Assembly (NCBI RefSeq): GCF_036013915.1
Contig: NZ_CP107899.1
Coordinates: forward strand, 2,852,001-2,916,000
Direction: 5' to 3'
Source of the DNA: Streptomyces sp. NBC_00464
Lineage (GTDB): Bacteria > Actinomycetota > Actinomycetes > Streptomycetales > Streptomycetaceae
Length of the DNA stretch: 64,000 nt
The notes under the pieces: generated by a model
Databases searched by the model: none
The model's input: the letters and a program-made list of their open reading frames with translations, nothing else
What the model was told of the DNA's origin: nothing
Part shown: in pieces, positions 33,608-41,830 of the stretch
How the letters are laid out: each line of letters starts with the position of its first letter
Position numbering within the stretch: the first letter of the stretch is position 1
Translations under genes and position numbers: made by a program

Positions 33608-34036
33608 TCAGCCGAGCTGCACCACGGCGCGGGACATGCCCAGCACCTTCTTGCCGTCACTCATCGCCGTCAGGTCGACCCGAACCCGCTTGTCGTCCAG
33701 CAGGGCGGCCACCTTGCCGCTGACCTCGATCAGCGCGCCCTTGTCGTCGTTGGGTACGACGACCGGCTTGGTGAACCGCACGCCGTACTCGACGACCGCA
33801 CCCGGATCGCCGGCCCAGTCCGTGACCACACGGATCGCCTCGGCCATGGTGAACATGCCGTGGGCGATCACATCCTCCAGGCCGACCTCGCGGGCGAACT
33901 TCTCGTTCCAGTGGATCGGGTTGAAGTCGCCCGAGGCGCCCGCGTACTGCACCAGCGCCGCCCGGGTGACCGGGAAGGACTGCGGCGGCAGTTCCGTGCC
34001 GACCTCGACCGAGTCGTAACTCACCTTCGCCGTCAT
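33608..34036 (-). CDS. MaoC-type (R)-hydroxyacyl-thioester dehydratase, HadB-like
   Basis: 142 residues, a hot-dog fold. The hydratase motif is visible as ASGDFNPIHWNEKFAREVG: the catalytic Asp and His lie in D-x-x-P-I-H. The following AHGMFTMAEAIRVV is also conserved. The ATG with GGAGG upstream overlaps the stop of the next gene by one base (TGATG). With the partner it probably forms a heterodimeric (R)-3-hydroxyacyl-ACP dehydratase like mycobacterial HadAB. It may act in fatty-acid or polyketide elongation. Confidence 0.85.
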   Translation of the reverse strand: MTAKVSYDSVEVGTELPPQSFPVTRAALVQYAGASGDFNPIHWNEKFAREVGLEDVIAHGMFTMAEAIRVVTDWAGDPGAVVEYGVRFTKPVVVPNDDKGALIEVSGKVAALLDDKRVRVDLTAMSDGKKVLGMSRAVVQLG

Positions 34037-34488
34037 CAGGCCTCCTCGGCGGCGCGCGCCACCAGCTTCGTCCACGCCGTCACGACGTGCTCACCGGACT
34101 CGTCGTGGACCTCGCCACGCACGTCCAGGATGTCGTTGCCCGCCATGGACTTGACCGCCTCGATCGTCGAGGTGACCGTCAGCCGGTCCCCCGCACGCAC
34201 CGGACGCACGTAGACGAACTTCTGGTCACCGTGCACCACCCGGCTGTAGTCCAGGCCCAGCTGGGGGTCCTGCACGACCTGCCCGGCGGCCTTGAAGGTG
34301 ATCGAGAACACGAACGTCGGCGGCGCGATCACATCGCTGTGACCGAGCGCCCTGGCCGCTTCGGGATCGACATACGCGGGATTGGCGTCGCCCACCGCCT
34401 CGGCGAACTCTCGGATCTTCTCCCGGCCGACCTCGTAGGGCGGGGTGGGCGGATAGGTCCGTCCCACGAAGGACTGGTCGAGCGCCAT
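34036..34488 (-). CDS. MaoC-like dehydratase partner subunit, HadA-like
   Basis: 150 residues. It begins MALDQSFVGRTYPPTPPYEVGREKIREFAEAVGDANPAYV, reminiscent of the N-terminal hot-dog half of HadA/FAS1-type dehydratases. The Asp-His hydratase motif is not intact here, which fits a structural partner for the catalytic downstream subunit. It is translationally coupled to that gene. rpmG lies upstream but has its own terminator. Confidence 0.82.
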   Translation of the reverse strand: MALDQSFVGRTYPPTPPYEVGREKIREFAEAVGDANPAYVDPEAARALGHSDVIAPPTFVFSITFKAAGQVVQDPQLGLDYSRVVHGDQKFVYVRPVRAGDRLTVTSTIEAVKSMAGNDILDVRGEVHDESGEHVVTAWTKLVARAAEEA

Positions 34489-34551
34489 GAGCTCGCAACC
34501 TCCTGATGGAAAGACGAAGGGGCCGCAGTACAGCTACAGCCCAGTACAACG

Positions 34552-34586
34552 ACACGAGGCCGCCCCCAATGGGGACGGCCTCGTGT
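34552..34586 (-). terminator. Terminator of rpmG
   Basis: ACACGAGGCCG (34552-34562) pairs with CGGCCTCGTGT (34576-34586). The inner loop can also close as CCCC/GGGG. It lies 11 nt beyond the rpmG stop. Confidence 0.85.
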
Positions 34587-34597
34587 ACGAGCCTGAT

Positions 34598-34762
34598 TCA
34601 GCGCGTTTCGCGGTGCGCAGTGTGCGAGTTGCAGCGCGGGCAATGCTTCTTCATCTCAAGACGGTCCGGGTTGTTACGCCGGTTCTTCTTGGTGATGTAG
34701 TTCCGCTCCTTGCACTCCACGCAGGCCAGCGTGATCTTCGGGCGGACGTCGGTGGCAGCCAC
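34598..34762 (-). CDS. rpmG: 50S ribosomal protein L33, zinc (C+) form
   Basis: 54 residues from GTG at 34762 with AAGGAG upstream, reading [20 protein letters not shown] and ending [14 protein letters not shown]. The CxxC...CxxC cysteines mark the zinc-binding C+ type; many Streptomyces also carry a zinc-free paralogue. It lies downstream of tRNA-Thr and tRNA-Met, a conserved actinobacterial order. Confidence 0.96.
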
Positions 34763-34852
34763 GTGAGTGCTCCTTGGACGGACGGTGGACGGATGAACGC
34801 AAAAAAAAGAGTAGCCGATCGGAGGACCGACCCCACAATCGGCTACTGTTAG

Positions 34853-34925
34853 TAGCGGTGACCGGACTTGAACCGGTGACACAGCGATTATGAGCCGCTT
34901 GCTCTACCGACTGAGCTACACCGCT
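34853..34925 (-). tRNA. tRNA-Met (CAT)
   Basis: The acceptor AGCGGTG pairs with CACCGCT; the anticodon stem-loop is AGCGG-CTCATAA-TCGCT and the discriminator is A. The acceptor's first base pair is A-U rather than the C-A mismatch of initiator tRNA, so it is the elongator. Confidence 0.95.
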
Positions 34926-34971
34926 TTGATGACTGAGTCCCCCCGCCGAAGCGGGGTTTCCCCTTCACCAG

Positions 34972-35044
34972 AGCCCCAATGCGGAATCGAACCGCAGACC
35001 TTCTCCTTACCATGGAGACGCTCTACCGACTGAGCTATTGGGGC
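34972..35044 (-). tRNA. tRNA-Thr (GGT)
   Basis: The acceptor GCCCCAA pairs with TTGGGGC; the anticodon stem-loop is TCTCC-ATGGTAA-GGAGA. It is upstream of tRNA-Met on the same strand, with a CCCCGC-TTCG-GCGGGG hairpin (34941-34956) in the spacer. Confidence 0.95.
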
Positions 35045-35055
35045 GAGCGATGAAG

Positions 35056-35084
35056 ACATTACACGGTCGGTCGCCGAGGCCCAA
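35056..35084 (-). promoter_or_regulatory. Promoter of the tRNA-Thr-tRNA-Met-rpmG unit
   Basis: TTGGGC and TAATGT on the minus strand (35084-35079 and 35061-35056) are 17 bp apart, with the start expected near 35049, a few bases before tRNA-Thr. Confidence 0.6.
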
Positions 35085-35104
35085 ATCCGTTTCGAAGCCC
35101 CATC

Positions 35105-35173
35105 CCGAGCCCTTGATCAGCACGGCTCCGAGCCCTTGGCAGACCCCGCTCCGAGCCCTTGATCAGCCACTCG
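35105..35173 (+). repeat. Three 23-bp tandem repeats
   Basis: Units 35105-35127, 35128-35150 and 35151-35173 all begin CCGAGCCCTTG; units 1 and 3 continue ATCAGC. They lie in the gap between the tRNA promoter and the amidohydrolase gene. Confidence 0.65.
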
Positions 35174-35322
35174 TCCACCTCTGGCCCCGCACGTGGGCCC
35201 CGGCCCCCCACGCACCACGGGACCGCGCCGGTACGACTATTTCGCTCCTCCTCGAACCGGGCCGGGCACACCCCTAGGCTCGTCTCACTCTGAGTGATCC
35301 TGACCCCCCTCCCAGGAGCGCG

Positions 35323-36600
35323 ATGCCCGACAGTCAGCCGCGGCAGCCGGACGACCACGCAGCCGATGCCACCCGCAGCCCGGAGAGCTCCGTGCTGACA
35401 CTCTGCGGCGCCCGTCTCACCGACGGCCGCATCGTGGACGTACGCCTCGGCGGCAGCCGCATCGAGGCCGTCGGCACCGCCGGCAGCCTCGTCGCACCCG
35501 GCGCCCGTGTGGACCTCCGCGGCCACCTGCTGCTCCCCGCCCCCGCCGAGCCGCACGCCCACTGCGACACCGCGCTCACCGCCGACGGCGCCGGACCCGA
35601 CGCCCCCGGGCCCGCCTCGCAGCACCCCGACGACGTCCAGCGGCGCGCCACCGAGGCCGCGTTGCTGCAGCTCGGCCACGGCGCGACCGCCCTGCGCTCG
35701 CACGTACGGATCGGCGACATACAGGGCCTCGGCGGCCTCGAAGCCGTTCTGCAGGCCCGCCGCTCGCTGCGCGGGCTCGCCGATCTGACCGCGGTCGCCG
35801 TCCCCCGGCTGCTCACCGGCGTCGCGGGAGCCGGCAATCTGGCGATGCTCCGCGACGCGCTGAAGATGGGGGCCGGCGCGGTCGGCGGCTGCCCCGAGCT
35901 GGATCCGGACCCGACGGGGTACGCGGAGGCCGTCCTGGAGGTCGCCGCCGAGCACGGCTGCCCCGTCGACCTGCACACGGACGGTGACGATCCCGCCCGG
36001 CTGGCCCGGTTCGCGGCGATGGCCGGAGGAATGCGGCACAGGGTCTCCATCGGCCCTTGCGCCGGCCTCTCCCGGCTTCCCGGGGAAGTCGCCGCACGCG
36101 CCGCCGATCAGCTCGCCGCCGCCGGTGTGACGGTGATCTGCCTCCCCCAGGGCGGCTGCTCGGGATCGGAATGCCGCGGCACCGCCCCGGTACGGCTGCT
36201 GCGCGCGGCCGGGGTGCGCGTCGCAGCGGGCAGCGGAGCCCTGCGCGACCTCGCCAACCCCGTGGGACGCGGCGACCCGCTGGAGGCCGCCTTCCTGCTG
36301 GCCTCGCAGAGCGGCCTGCCGGCCGAACACGCCTACGAGGCCGTCTCCGCGGAGGCCAGACGCGCCATGGGGCTGCCCGAGGTGCGGGTCGAGGCGGGCT
36401 TCCCGGCCGAGCTGCTCGCCGTACGCGGGGAACAGCTGGCCGGGGTGCTCTCGCTGGCGTACAGCCGGATCGTGGTGCACCGCGGCAGGGTGGTGGCCCG
36501 GACCAGTGCGGTGCGCGAGTACTGCGACTCGGAGACGGACGGTTCGTTCGGACTGCCGCGCCAGGGGAGGCCGGATTCCGGGACCGGCGGCGGGCCTTGA
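35323..36600 (+). CDS. Amidohydrolase, cytosine-deaminase-like, with altered active site
   Basis: 425 residues in the CodA-like branch of the amidohydrolase family. The first metal motif HxH is present (PAEPHAHCDTALTAD, His78 and His80), and His218 is kept in VDLHTD. Three other key positions differ: the catalytic Glu of CodA-type HCDE is Gly221 (HTDG), the next metal His is Pro245 (IGPCAG), and the metal Asp is lost (AAGSGALRDL around 302-307 instead of a Gly-x-Asp-Asp pattern). It may be catalytically inactive or act differently. The ATG has AGGAG upstream. It is followed 35 nt later by an oxidoreductase gene. Confidence 0.8.
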   Translation: MPDSQPRQPDDHAADATRSPESSVLTLCGARLTDGRIVDVRLGGSRIEAVGTAGSLVAPGARVDLRGHLLLPAPAEPHAHCDTALTADGAGPDAPGPASQHPDDVQRRATEAALLQLGHGATALRSHVRIGDIQGLGGLEAVLQARRSLRGLADLTAVAVPRLLTGVAGAGNLAMLRDALKMGAGAVGGCPELDPDPTGYAEAVLEVAAEHGCPVDLHTDGDDPARLARFAAMAGGMRHRVSIGPCAGLSRLPGEVAARAADQLAAAGVTVICLPQGGCSGSECRGTAPVRLLRAAGVRVAAGSGALRDLANPVGRGDPLEAAFLLASQSGLPAEHAYEAVSAEARRAMGLPEVRVEAGFPAELLAVRGEQLAGVLSLAYSRIVVHRGRVVARTSAVREYCDSETDGSFGLPRQGRPDSGTGGGP

Positions 36601-36635
36601 GCGCCGCAGGTCCTCTCCGGCGTACCGTCGGCACC

Positions 36636-37292
36636 ATGCGCATTGTCATCGCAGGTGGACATGGTCAGATCGCACTGCGGCTGGAGCGGCTGCTCGCTGC
36701 ACGCGGGGATGAGGCCGCGGGCATCATCCGCAATCCGAAGCAGAGCGAGGACCTCCGGGCCGTGGGAGCGGAACCCGTGGTCCTGGACCTCGAATCGGCC
36801 ACCGTGGAGGAGACCGCCGAGGTGCTGCGCGGCGCCGACGCCGCGGTCTTCGCCGCCGGCGCCGGCCCCAACAGCGGCACGGACCGCAAGGACACCGTGG
36901 ACCGGGGGGCCGCGGTGCTCTTCGCGGACGCGGCGCAGCGGGCGGGGGTGCGGCGTTACGTCGTGGTCTCGTCCATGGGCGCCGACCCGGACCACCCCGG
37001 CGACGAGGTGTTCGACGTCTACCTGCGGGCCAAGGGAGCGGCGGACGCGGATGTCCGCTCCCGCACCGCCCTCGACTGGACGATCCTGCGCCCCGGGATG
37101 CTGACGAACGACGCGGGCACCGGACAGGTCCTGCTCGCCGCGTCGACCGGGCGCGGCCCGGTGCCGCGCGACGACGTGGCGGCGGCGCTCCTGGAGCTGC
37201 TGGACACCCCGGCCACGGCGGGGCTGACGCTGGAACTGATCTCGGGCAATGTGCCGGTCTCGGTCGCCGTGAAGGACATCGCGGGGAACTGA
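36636..37292 (+). CDS. NAD(P)-binding atypical SDR
   Basis: 218 residues. The Rossmann motif is MRIVIAGGHGQIALRLERLL and TAGGxGxxA-type. The extended SDR-like features include LDWTILRPGMLTNDAGTG and a YVVVSSMGAD block; the catalytic Tyr-Lys is not clear, so it may be a non-classical member with quinone- or NAD(P)H-sensing function. No strong ribosome binding site is seen. It probably follows the amidohydrolase gene in one transcript. Confidence 0.82.
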   Translation: MRIVIAGGHGQIALRLERLLAARGDEAAGIIRNPKQSEDLRAVGAEPVVLDLESATVEETAEVLRGADAAVFAAGAGPNSGTDRKDTVDRGAAVLFADAAQRAGVRRYVVVSSMGADPDHPGDEVFDVYLRAKGAADADVRSRTALDWTILRPGMLTNDAGTGQVLLAASTGRGPVPRDDVAAALLELLDTPATAGLTLELISGNVPVSVAVKDIAGN

Positions 37293-37343
37293 CCCTTCCG
37301 GGTCGCGAGGTCACGGCCCGGTCCGCGTCACCGGCCGTCCCGG

Positions 37344-37793
37344 TCAGTCCCCCGTCGCGGGACGGACGGTGATGCCATGCCGCTCCAGCAGGGCGGCGGT
37401 GACCCCGTCGCCCTCGCGCAGCTCGCCGGCGAACGTACCGTCATAGACCGTGCCACGCCCGCAGGAAGGGCTGCGGGCCATCAGCAGCGCCTCGGTGCAG
37501 CCCGCCCCGCGCGCGGCCTCCAGCGCCCGCCTGGCGCCGTCCACGAAGGCCTCGGTCACATCGCGTCCGGTGTCGTCCACGACGCGGGCCCGGCCGTCCA
37601 GCACGTCGTGCCCGTCGCCCCCGACGATCTCGGCAGGCCGGCGGGGCGTGGGCAGCCCTGCGGCGACCTCGGGGCAGAAGGCCACCGGCCGTCGCCCGCC
37701 GAGGGCCGAGACCATCTCCGCGGAGGCCTTGCCGCGTCCGTCGAACCGACAGGGCACACCCCGCAGACACGCACTGACCAGTACGGATTCCAT
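37344..37793 (-). CDS. DUF523 family protein
   Basis: 149 residues. Family landmarks are LVSACLRGVPCRFDG, VAFCPEV, GLPTPRRPAEI and ARSPSCGRGTVYDG, with conserved cysteines that suggest metal or cluster binding. Function is unknown. The start is the ATG at 37793, with GAGGGG upstream. It lies downstream of tRNA-Tyr but beyond that gene's terminator. Confidence 0.88.
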   Translation of the reverse strand: MESVLVSACLRGVPCRFDGRGKASAEMVSALGGRRPVAFCPEVAAGLPTPRRPAEIVGGDGHDVLDGRARVVDDTGRDVTEAFVDGARRALEAARGAGCTEALLMARSPSCGRGTVYDGTFAGELREGDGVTAALLERHGITVRPATGD

Positions 37794-37831
37794 GTTCACG
37801 CCCCTCGTCACGGCACCGCGTCCCACAACAG

Positions 37832-37860
37832 AGAAAGCCCCCGTCCGAAGGACGGGGGCC
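37832..37860 (-). terminator. Terminator of tRNA-Tyr
   Basis: GCCCCCGTCC (37837-37846) and GGACGGGGGC (37850-37859) form a 10-bp stem with a short loop, followed on the minus strand by TTTCTCTG. Confidence 0.85.
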
Positions 37861-37868
37861 TTGCTATG

Positions 37869-37950
<82 letters not shown>

Positions 37951-38164
37951 AAGGGATGCTGCCGTGAGACCCGCCTTGCGGCGGCGCTCTGTGGCAACGA
38001 CGTAAACGATACCTGATGCCCGGGGGTGCTACGCCACTGGATTGACCAGCGGCCGGGACGGGCGCGGGTGGCTAGGCTTTGGTGGCGGCGTGGCGCCTGC
38101 GGGCGCCCTGTCCGCCCCTGTAAGCACTTCCTTTCCAGCACCCCGATACAAGGAGCCACACGTC

Positions 38165-38653
38165 ATGGCCGACTCCAGTTTCGACATCGTCTCGAAGGTC
38201 GAGCGGCAGGAGGTCGACAACGCCCTCAACCAGGCCGCCAAGGAGATCTCCCAGCGTTACGACTTCAAGGGCACCGGGGCCTCGATCTCCTGGTCCGGCG
38301 AGAAGATCCTGATGGAGGCGAACGGCGAGGAGCGGGTCAAGGCGATCCTCGACATCTTCCAGTCCAAGCTGATCAAGCGCGGCATCTCCCTGAAGTCGCT
38401 GGACGCGGGCGAGCCGCAGTTGTCCGGCAAGGAGTACAAGCTCTTCTGCACGATCGAGGAAGGCATCTCCCAGGAGAACGCCAAGAAGGTCGCGAAGATC
38501 ATTCGCGACGAGGGCCCCAAGGGCGTCAAGGCCCAGGTCCAGGGCGACGAGCTGCGGGTCAGCTCGAAGAGCCGGGACGACCTGCAGGCCGTGCAGGCGC
38601 TGCTGAAGGGCCAGGACTTCGAATTCGACGTCCAGTTCGCGAACTACCGGTAG
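38165..38653 (+). CDS. YajQ family nucleotide-binding protein
   Basis: 162 residues, matching the family's length. It begins [20 protein letters not shown], then [12 protein letters not shown], and ends [12 protein letters not shown]. YajQ-like proteins bind cyclic di-GMP or RNA in the bacteria studied. The ATG has AAGGAG 8-10 nt upstream. It lies between tRNA-Tyr (opposite strand) and the ogt-alkB pair, and ends in a terminator hairpin. Confidence 0.92.
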   Translation: MADSSFDIVSKVERQEVDNALNQAAKEISQRYDFKGTGASISWSGEKILMEANGEERVKAILDIFQSKLIKRGISLKSLDAGEPQLSGKEYKLFCTIEEGISQENAKKVAKIIRDEGPKGVKAQVQGDELRVSSKSRDDLQAVQALLKGQDFEFDVQFANYR

Positions 38654-38662
38654 GACACAACG

Positions 38663-38702
38663 GTCCGGGCCCGGGGCGGAATGCGCCGCTCCGGGCCCGG
38701 AC
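38663..38702 (+). terminator. Terminator of the YajQ gene
   Basis: GTCCGGGCCCGG (38663-38674) pairs with CCGGGCCCGGAC (38691-38702); the inner bases GGCGG/CCGC extend the structure. Confidence 0.8.
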
Positions 38703-38803
38703 TGCATGTCCGAATACCGCCGGTCCCGGCGGTTCGGGCGACGCAGACTGGTCCGTGTCAGCCGGCGATCCGGCGGGCCGACGGACGAGGAGAGGGACGA
38801 GTC

Positions 38804-39322
38804 ATGACCATGTACGCGACGGTCGACAGCCCGCTGGGTGAGCTGCTGCTGGTCGGCGAGGAGACTGCCGGACCCGCCGGGACCCCGGCGGGCATCGCGC
38901 TCGTCTCGCTCTCCCTGCCGGGCCAGAAGGGCGCGGCGGTCGTCCAGGACGGCTGGGTCCATGAGCCCGCCGCGTTCGACGGGGTCGCCGCACAGCTGCG
39001 GGAGTATTTCGAGGGCCGGCGGACCGGCTTCGACCTCGTGTACGCCGACGGCCGGGGCACGGACTTCCAGCGCCGGGTGTGGGCCGCGCTGGACGGTGTT
39101 CCGTACGGGGAGACGGTGTCGTACGGGCAGATCGCCGAGCGGGTCGGCTCCTCCGGGGCGGGGGTACGGGCCGTGGGCACGGCGATCGGGCGCAATCCGC
39201 TGCTCGTCGTGCGGCCCTGCCACCGGGTGATCGGTGCGGACGGGGCGCTGCGGGGGTACGCGGGCGGCCTGGAGCGCAAGGAGCAGCTTCTGGGGCTTGA
39301 GGGTGCCCTGGCGGCAAGCTGA
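38804..39322 (+). CDS. ogt: O6-methylguanine-DNA methyltransferase
   Basis: 172 residues. The acceptor Cys139 is in VVRPCHRVIG; the following GGLERKEQLL is also conserved. It transfers alkyl groups from O6-guanine to itself and is used once. The ATG has GAGGAGAGGG upstream. Its TGA overlaps the ATG of the AlkB-like gene by one base (TGATG), a coupled direct-reversal pair for alkylated DNA. Confidence 0.96.
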   Translation: MTMYATVDSPLGELLLVGEETAGPAGTPAGIALVSLSLPGQKGAAVVQDGWVHEPAAFDGVAAQLREYFEGRRTGFDLVYADGRGTDFQRRVWAALDGVPYGETVSYGQIAERVGSSGAGVRAVGTAIGRNPLLVVRPCHRVIGADGALRGYAGGLERKEQLLGLEGALAAS

Positions 39323-40035
39323 TGACCGGGCTCTTCCCCCGGCCGCGGGCCGTGGTCGCACCGGGCGCCGTACACGTACCCGAGTGGCTGTCCGTGGAGC
39401 GGCAGCGCGCGTTGGTGGCGGCGTGCCGTGAGTGGGCGCGCGGGCCCGTACCGCTGCGGCACACGGCGCTGCCGGGCGGTGGGGTGATGTCCGTGCGGAC
39501 CGTGTGCCTGGGGTGGCACTGGCAGCCGTACCGGTACACGCGCACGGCGGACGACGTGAACGGTGCGCCGGTCGCCCCGTTCCCGGAGTGGCTTGCGGAG
39601 TTGGGGCGGGCGGCGGTGGCGGAGGCGTACGGGCCCCAGGGGCCAGTGCCGGCGTACGCCCCCGATGCCGCGCTGATCAACTTCTATGACGACGCGGCGC
39701 GGATGGGTATGCACCAGGACAAGGAGGAACGGTCCGGTGCGCCCGTCGTGTCGCTCAGCATCGGCGACACCTGCGTCTTCCGCTTCGGCAACACGGAGAA
39801 CCGGGGACGGCCCTACACGGACGTGGAGTTGGCCTCCGGGGATCTTTTCGTCTTCGGCGGGCCGTCGCGTCACGCGTTCCACGGAGTGCCGAGGATCCGT
39901 CCCGGGACGGCGGGTCCCGGGACGGGGATGAGCGGTGGCCGGCTCAATCTGACGCTGCGCGAGACGGGGCTCGGCGGCCCGGGGGACGACGGGCGTCAGC
40001 GGCGTTCGCGGGAGTTGCCGAACAGCAGCCGGTAG
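39322..40035 (+). CDS. alkB: AlkB-like Fe(II)/2-oxoglutarate dioxygenase
   Basis: 237 residues. The iron triad is HxD in GMHQDKEE with the distal His in SRHAFHGV, and the 2-oxoglutarate Arg is in RLNLTLRE. It oxidatively demethylates 1-methyladenine and 3-methylcytosine in DNA or RNA. It is translationally coupled to ogt. The last 40 bp overlap the 3' end of the convergent small membrane protein gene. Confidence 0.93.
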   Translation: MTGLFPRPRAVVAPGAVHVPEWLSVERQRALVAACREWARGPVPLRHTALPGGGVMSVRTVCLGWHWQPYRYTRTADDVNGAPVAPFPEWLAELGRAAVAEAYGPQGPVPAYAPDAALINFYDDAARMGMHQDKEERSGAPVVSLSIGDTCVFRFGNTENRGRPYTDVELASGDLFVFGGPSRHAFHGVPRIRPGTAGPGTGMSGGRLNLTLRETGLGGPGDDGRQRRSRELPNSSR

Positions 40036-40271
40036 CCGATCAGCAGGACGAGCGAACCGCCGATGGCCGAGACCCAGGTCGCCGGGTCGAAGAAATCCTC
40101 GTTGTCGATCGTGCGGTCCAGGAAGCGCGTCGCTATCCAGCCACCCAGGAAGGCGCCGACGATCCCGATGAGGGTGGTCCCCACGAGGCCGCCGGGGTCG
40201 CGGCCCGGCAGCAGGATCTTTGCGATGACGCCGGCGACAAGCCCAAGAATGATCCAGCCAATAATGGTCAT
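39996..40271 (-). CDS. GlsB/YeaQ/YmgE-family small membrane protein
   Basis: 91 residues starting MTIIGWIILGLVAGVIAKIL. Family features are GRDPGGLVGTTLIGIVGA and the GGWIATRFL segment, with three predicted membrane helices. Members are stress-linked in several bacteria. Its 3' end overlaps that of the alkB-like gene. Confidence 0.9.
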   Translation of the reverse strand: MTIIGWIILGLVAGVIAKILLPGRDPGGLVGTTLIGIVGAFLGGWIATRFLDRTIDNEDFFDPATWVSAIGGSLVLLIGYRLLFGNSRERR

Positions 40272-40382
40272 GCGTGCGAACCTACCCGTCACTCGGTCTT
40301 GGAATCCAAGACGTTCATGCCGGTCGGGCGGTTGCGGAGCCCCGCTGTGAACTGCCTGTGCTCCGCCCGCCGTAAGGGTGCG

Positions 40383-40775
40383 CTACCAGCCGGCGAACTC
40401 GTCGTCGGTGGAGACGATCTCCTTGCCGAACGGCATCAGCGAGACCGGGATCAGCTTGAAGTTCGCGATGCCCAGCGGGATGCCGATGATCGTGAGGCAC
40501 AGGGCGATGCCGGTGGTGATGTGACCGAGGGCGAGCCACCAGCCTGCGAGAACCAGCCAGAGCACGTTGCCCACGCAGGAGGGCGCGCCCGCGTCCCGGC
40601 GGTCAACGACGCGGTGGCCGAACGGCCACAGGGCATAGAGGCCGATACGGAAGGCCGCCAGGCCGAACGGGATGCCGATGATCGTGATGCACAGCAGGAG
40701 TCCCGCGAGCACGTAGCCGAGGAACATCCAGAAGCCGCACAGGACCAGCCAAATGACGTTCAGAATCGTCTTCAC
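40383..40775 (-). CDS. YccF family membrane protein
   Basis: 130 residues with two YccF repeats ([20 protein letters not shown] and [20 protein letters not shown], each followed by [14 protein letters not shown] / [13 protein letters not shown]), four membrane helices in total. Function is unknown. Its ATG overlaps the htpX stop (ATGA), so it is translationally coupled to HtpX. Confidence 0.9.
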   Translation of the reverse strand: MKTILNVIWLVLCGFWMFLGYVLAGLLLCITIIGIPFGLAAFRIGLYALWPFGHRVVDRRDAGAPSCVGNVLWLVLAGWWLALGHITTGIALCLTIIGIPLGIANFKLIPVSLMPFGKEIVSTDDEFAGW

Positions 40776-41635
40776 GGGCGATGACCTGCCATCTGCTCGA
40801 GTCGGGCAATGCGTTCCGCCATGGGCGGGTGGGTCGAGAACATCTTGGACATGCCCTGTCCGGGGCGGAACGGGTTCGCGATCATCATGTGGCTCGCGGT
40901 CTCGATCCGGGGCTCGGGGGGCAGTGGCAACTGTTTGGTGCCGGCGTCCAGCTTTCGCAGGGCGCTGGCCAGGGCCAGCGGGTCGCCGGTCAGCTGGGCG
41001 CCCGAGGCGTCCGCCTCGTACTCCCTGGAGCGGCTGACGGCCAGTTGGATCACGGAGGCGGCGAGCGGGCCCAGGATCATGATCAGCAGCATGCCGAGGA
41101 TGCCGGGGCCCTCGTCGTCGTTGGAGCGGCCGATCGGGATCAGCCAGGCGAAGTTGACCAGGAACATGACGACGGAGGCGAGCGCTCCGGCGACGGACGA
41201 GATCAGGATGTCGCGGTTGTAGACATGGCTGAGCTCGTGGCCGAGGACGCCGCGCAGTTCCCGTTCGTCCAGGATCTGGAGGATGCCTTCGGTGCAGCAG
41301 ACCGCGGCGTTGCGCGGGTTGCGGCCGGTCGCGAAGGCGTTGGGGGCCTGCGTCGGGGAGATGTAGAGCCGCGGCATGGGCTGGCGGGCGGCGGTGGAGA
41401 GCTCACGGACCATGCGGTAGAGCTGGGGCGCTTCGAACTCGCTCACCGGGCGGGCGCGCATGGCCCGCAGGGCCAGCTTGTCGCTGTTCCAGTACGCGTA
41501 GGCGTTGGTGCCGAGGGCTACGAGGAGCGCGACGATCAGGCCCGTACGTCCGAAGAAGCTGCCGATGACGATGATGAGTGCGGACAGGCCGCCCAGGAGG
41601 ACGGCGGTTCTCAGCCCGTTGTGCCGGCGGTGCAC
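40772..41635 (-). CDS. htpX: Membrane zinc metalloprotease HtpX
   Basis: 287 residues, M48 family. The zinc motif HELSH carries His133, Glu134 and His137, and the third ligand is likely in [11 protein letters not shown]. Membrane helices lie near the N-terminus ([17 protein letters not shown]) and around the catalytic domain. The start is GTG with GGAGGG upstream. It removes misfolded membrane proteins. It is followed by a YccF-family gene. Confidence 0.93.
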   Translation of the reverse strand: MHRRHNGLRTAVLLGGLSALIIVIGSFFGRTGLIVALLVALGTNAYAYWNSDKLALRAMRARPVSEFEAPQLYRMVRELSTAARQPMPRLYISPTQAPNAFATGRNPRNAAVCCTEGILQILDERELRGVLGHELSHVYNRDILISSVAGALASVVMFLVNFAWLIPIGRSNDDEGPGILGMLLIMILGPLAASVIQLAVSRSREYEADASGAQLTGDPLALASALRKLDAGTKQLPLPPEPRIETASHMMIANPFRPGQGMSKMFSTHPPMAERIARLEQMAGHRP

Positions 41636-41830
41636 GGTACGCCCTCCAAGTGGTGCAGCAGGGGAACCCTTGCTCGGTGGTGCTCCACTCCCCAGTGGAG
41701 CCTCCCGTACTGGTCAACGCCAGGCGAGGAGAGCTAGTTCCCTTGTGCTTGCCGCCGCAGGGCCCGGCCCGCCCCGGGTGTTCGCACCGGAGCGGGCACT
41801 GGGCCGTACGGGTGGAGGCGTGCCGTGGGG

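Noticed and set aside
32787..35173. Short regularly sized repeats that might hint at a CRISPR array
   Set aside because: Units are contiguous with no spacers and vary in sequence; no cas genes are nearby.
40296..40312. Inverted repeat GTCTTGG-AAT-CCAAGAC between the YccF and GlsB-type genes
   Set aside because: Seven bp only, without a U-run or regulator; position fits neither a clear terminator nor an operator.
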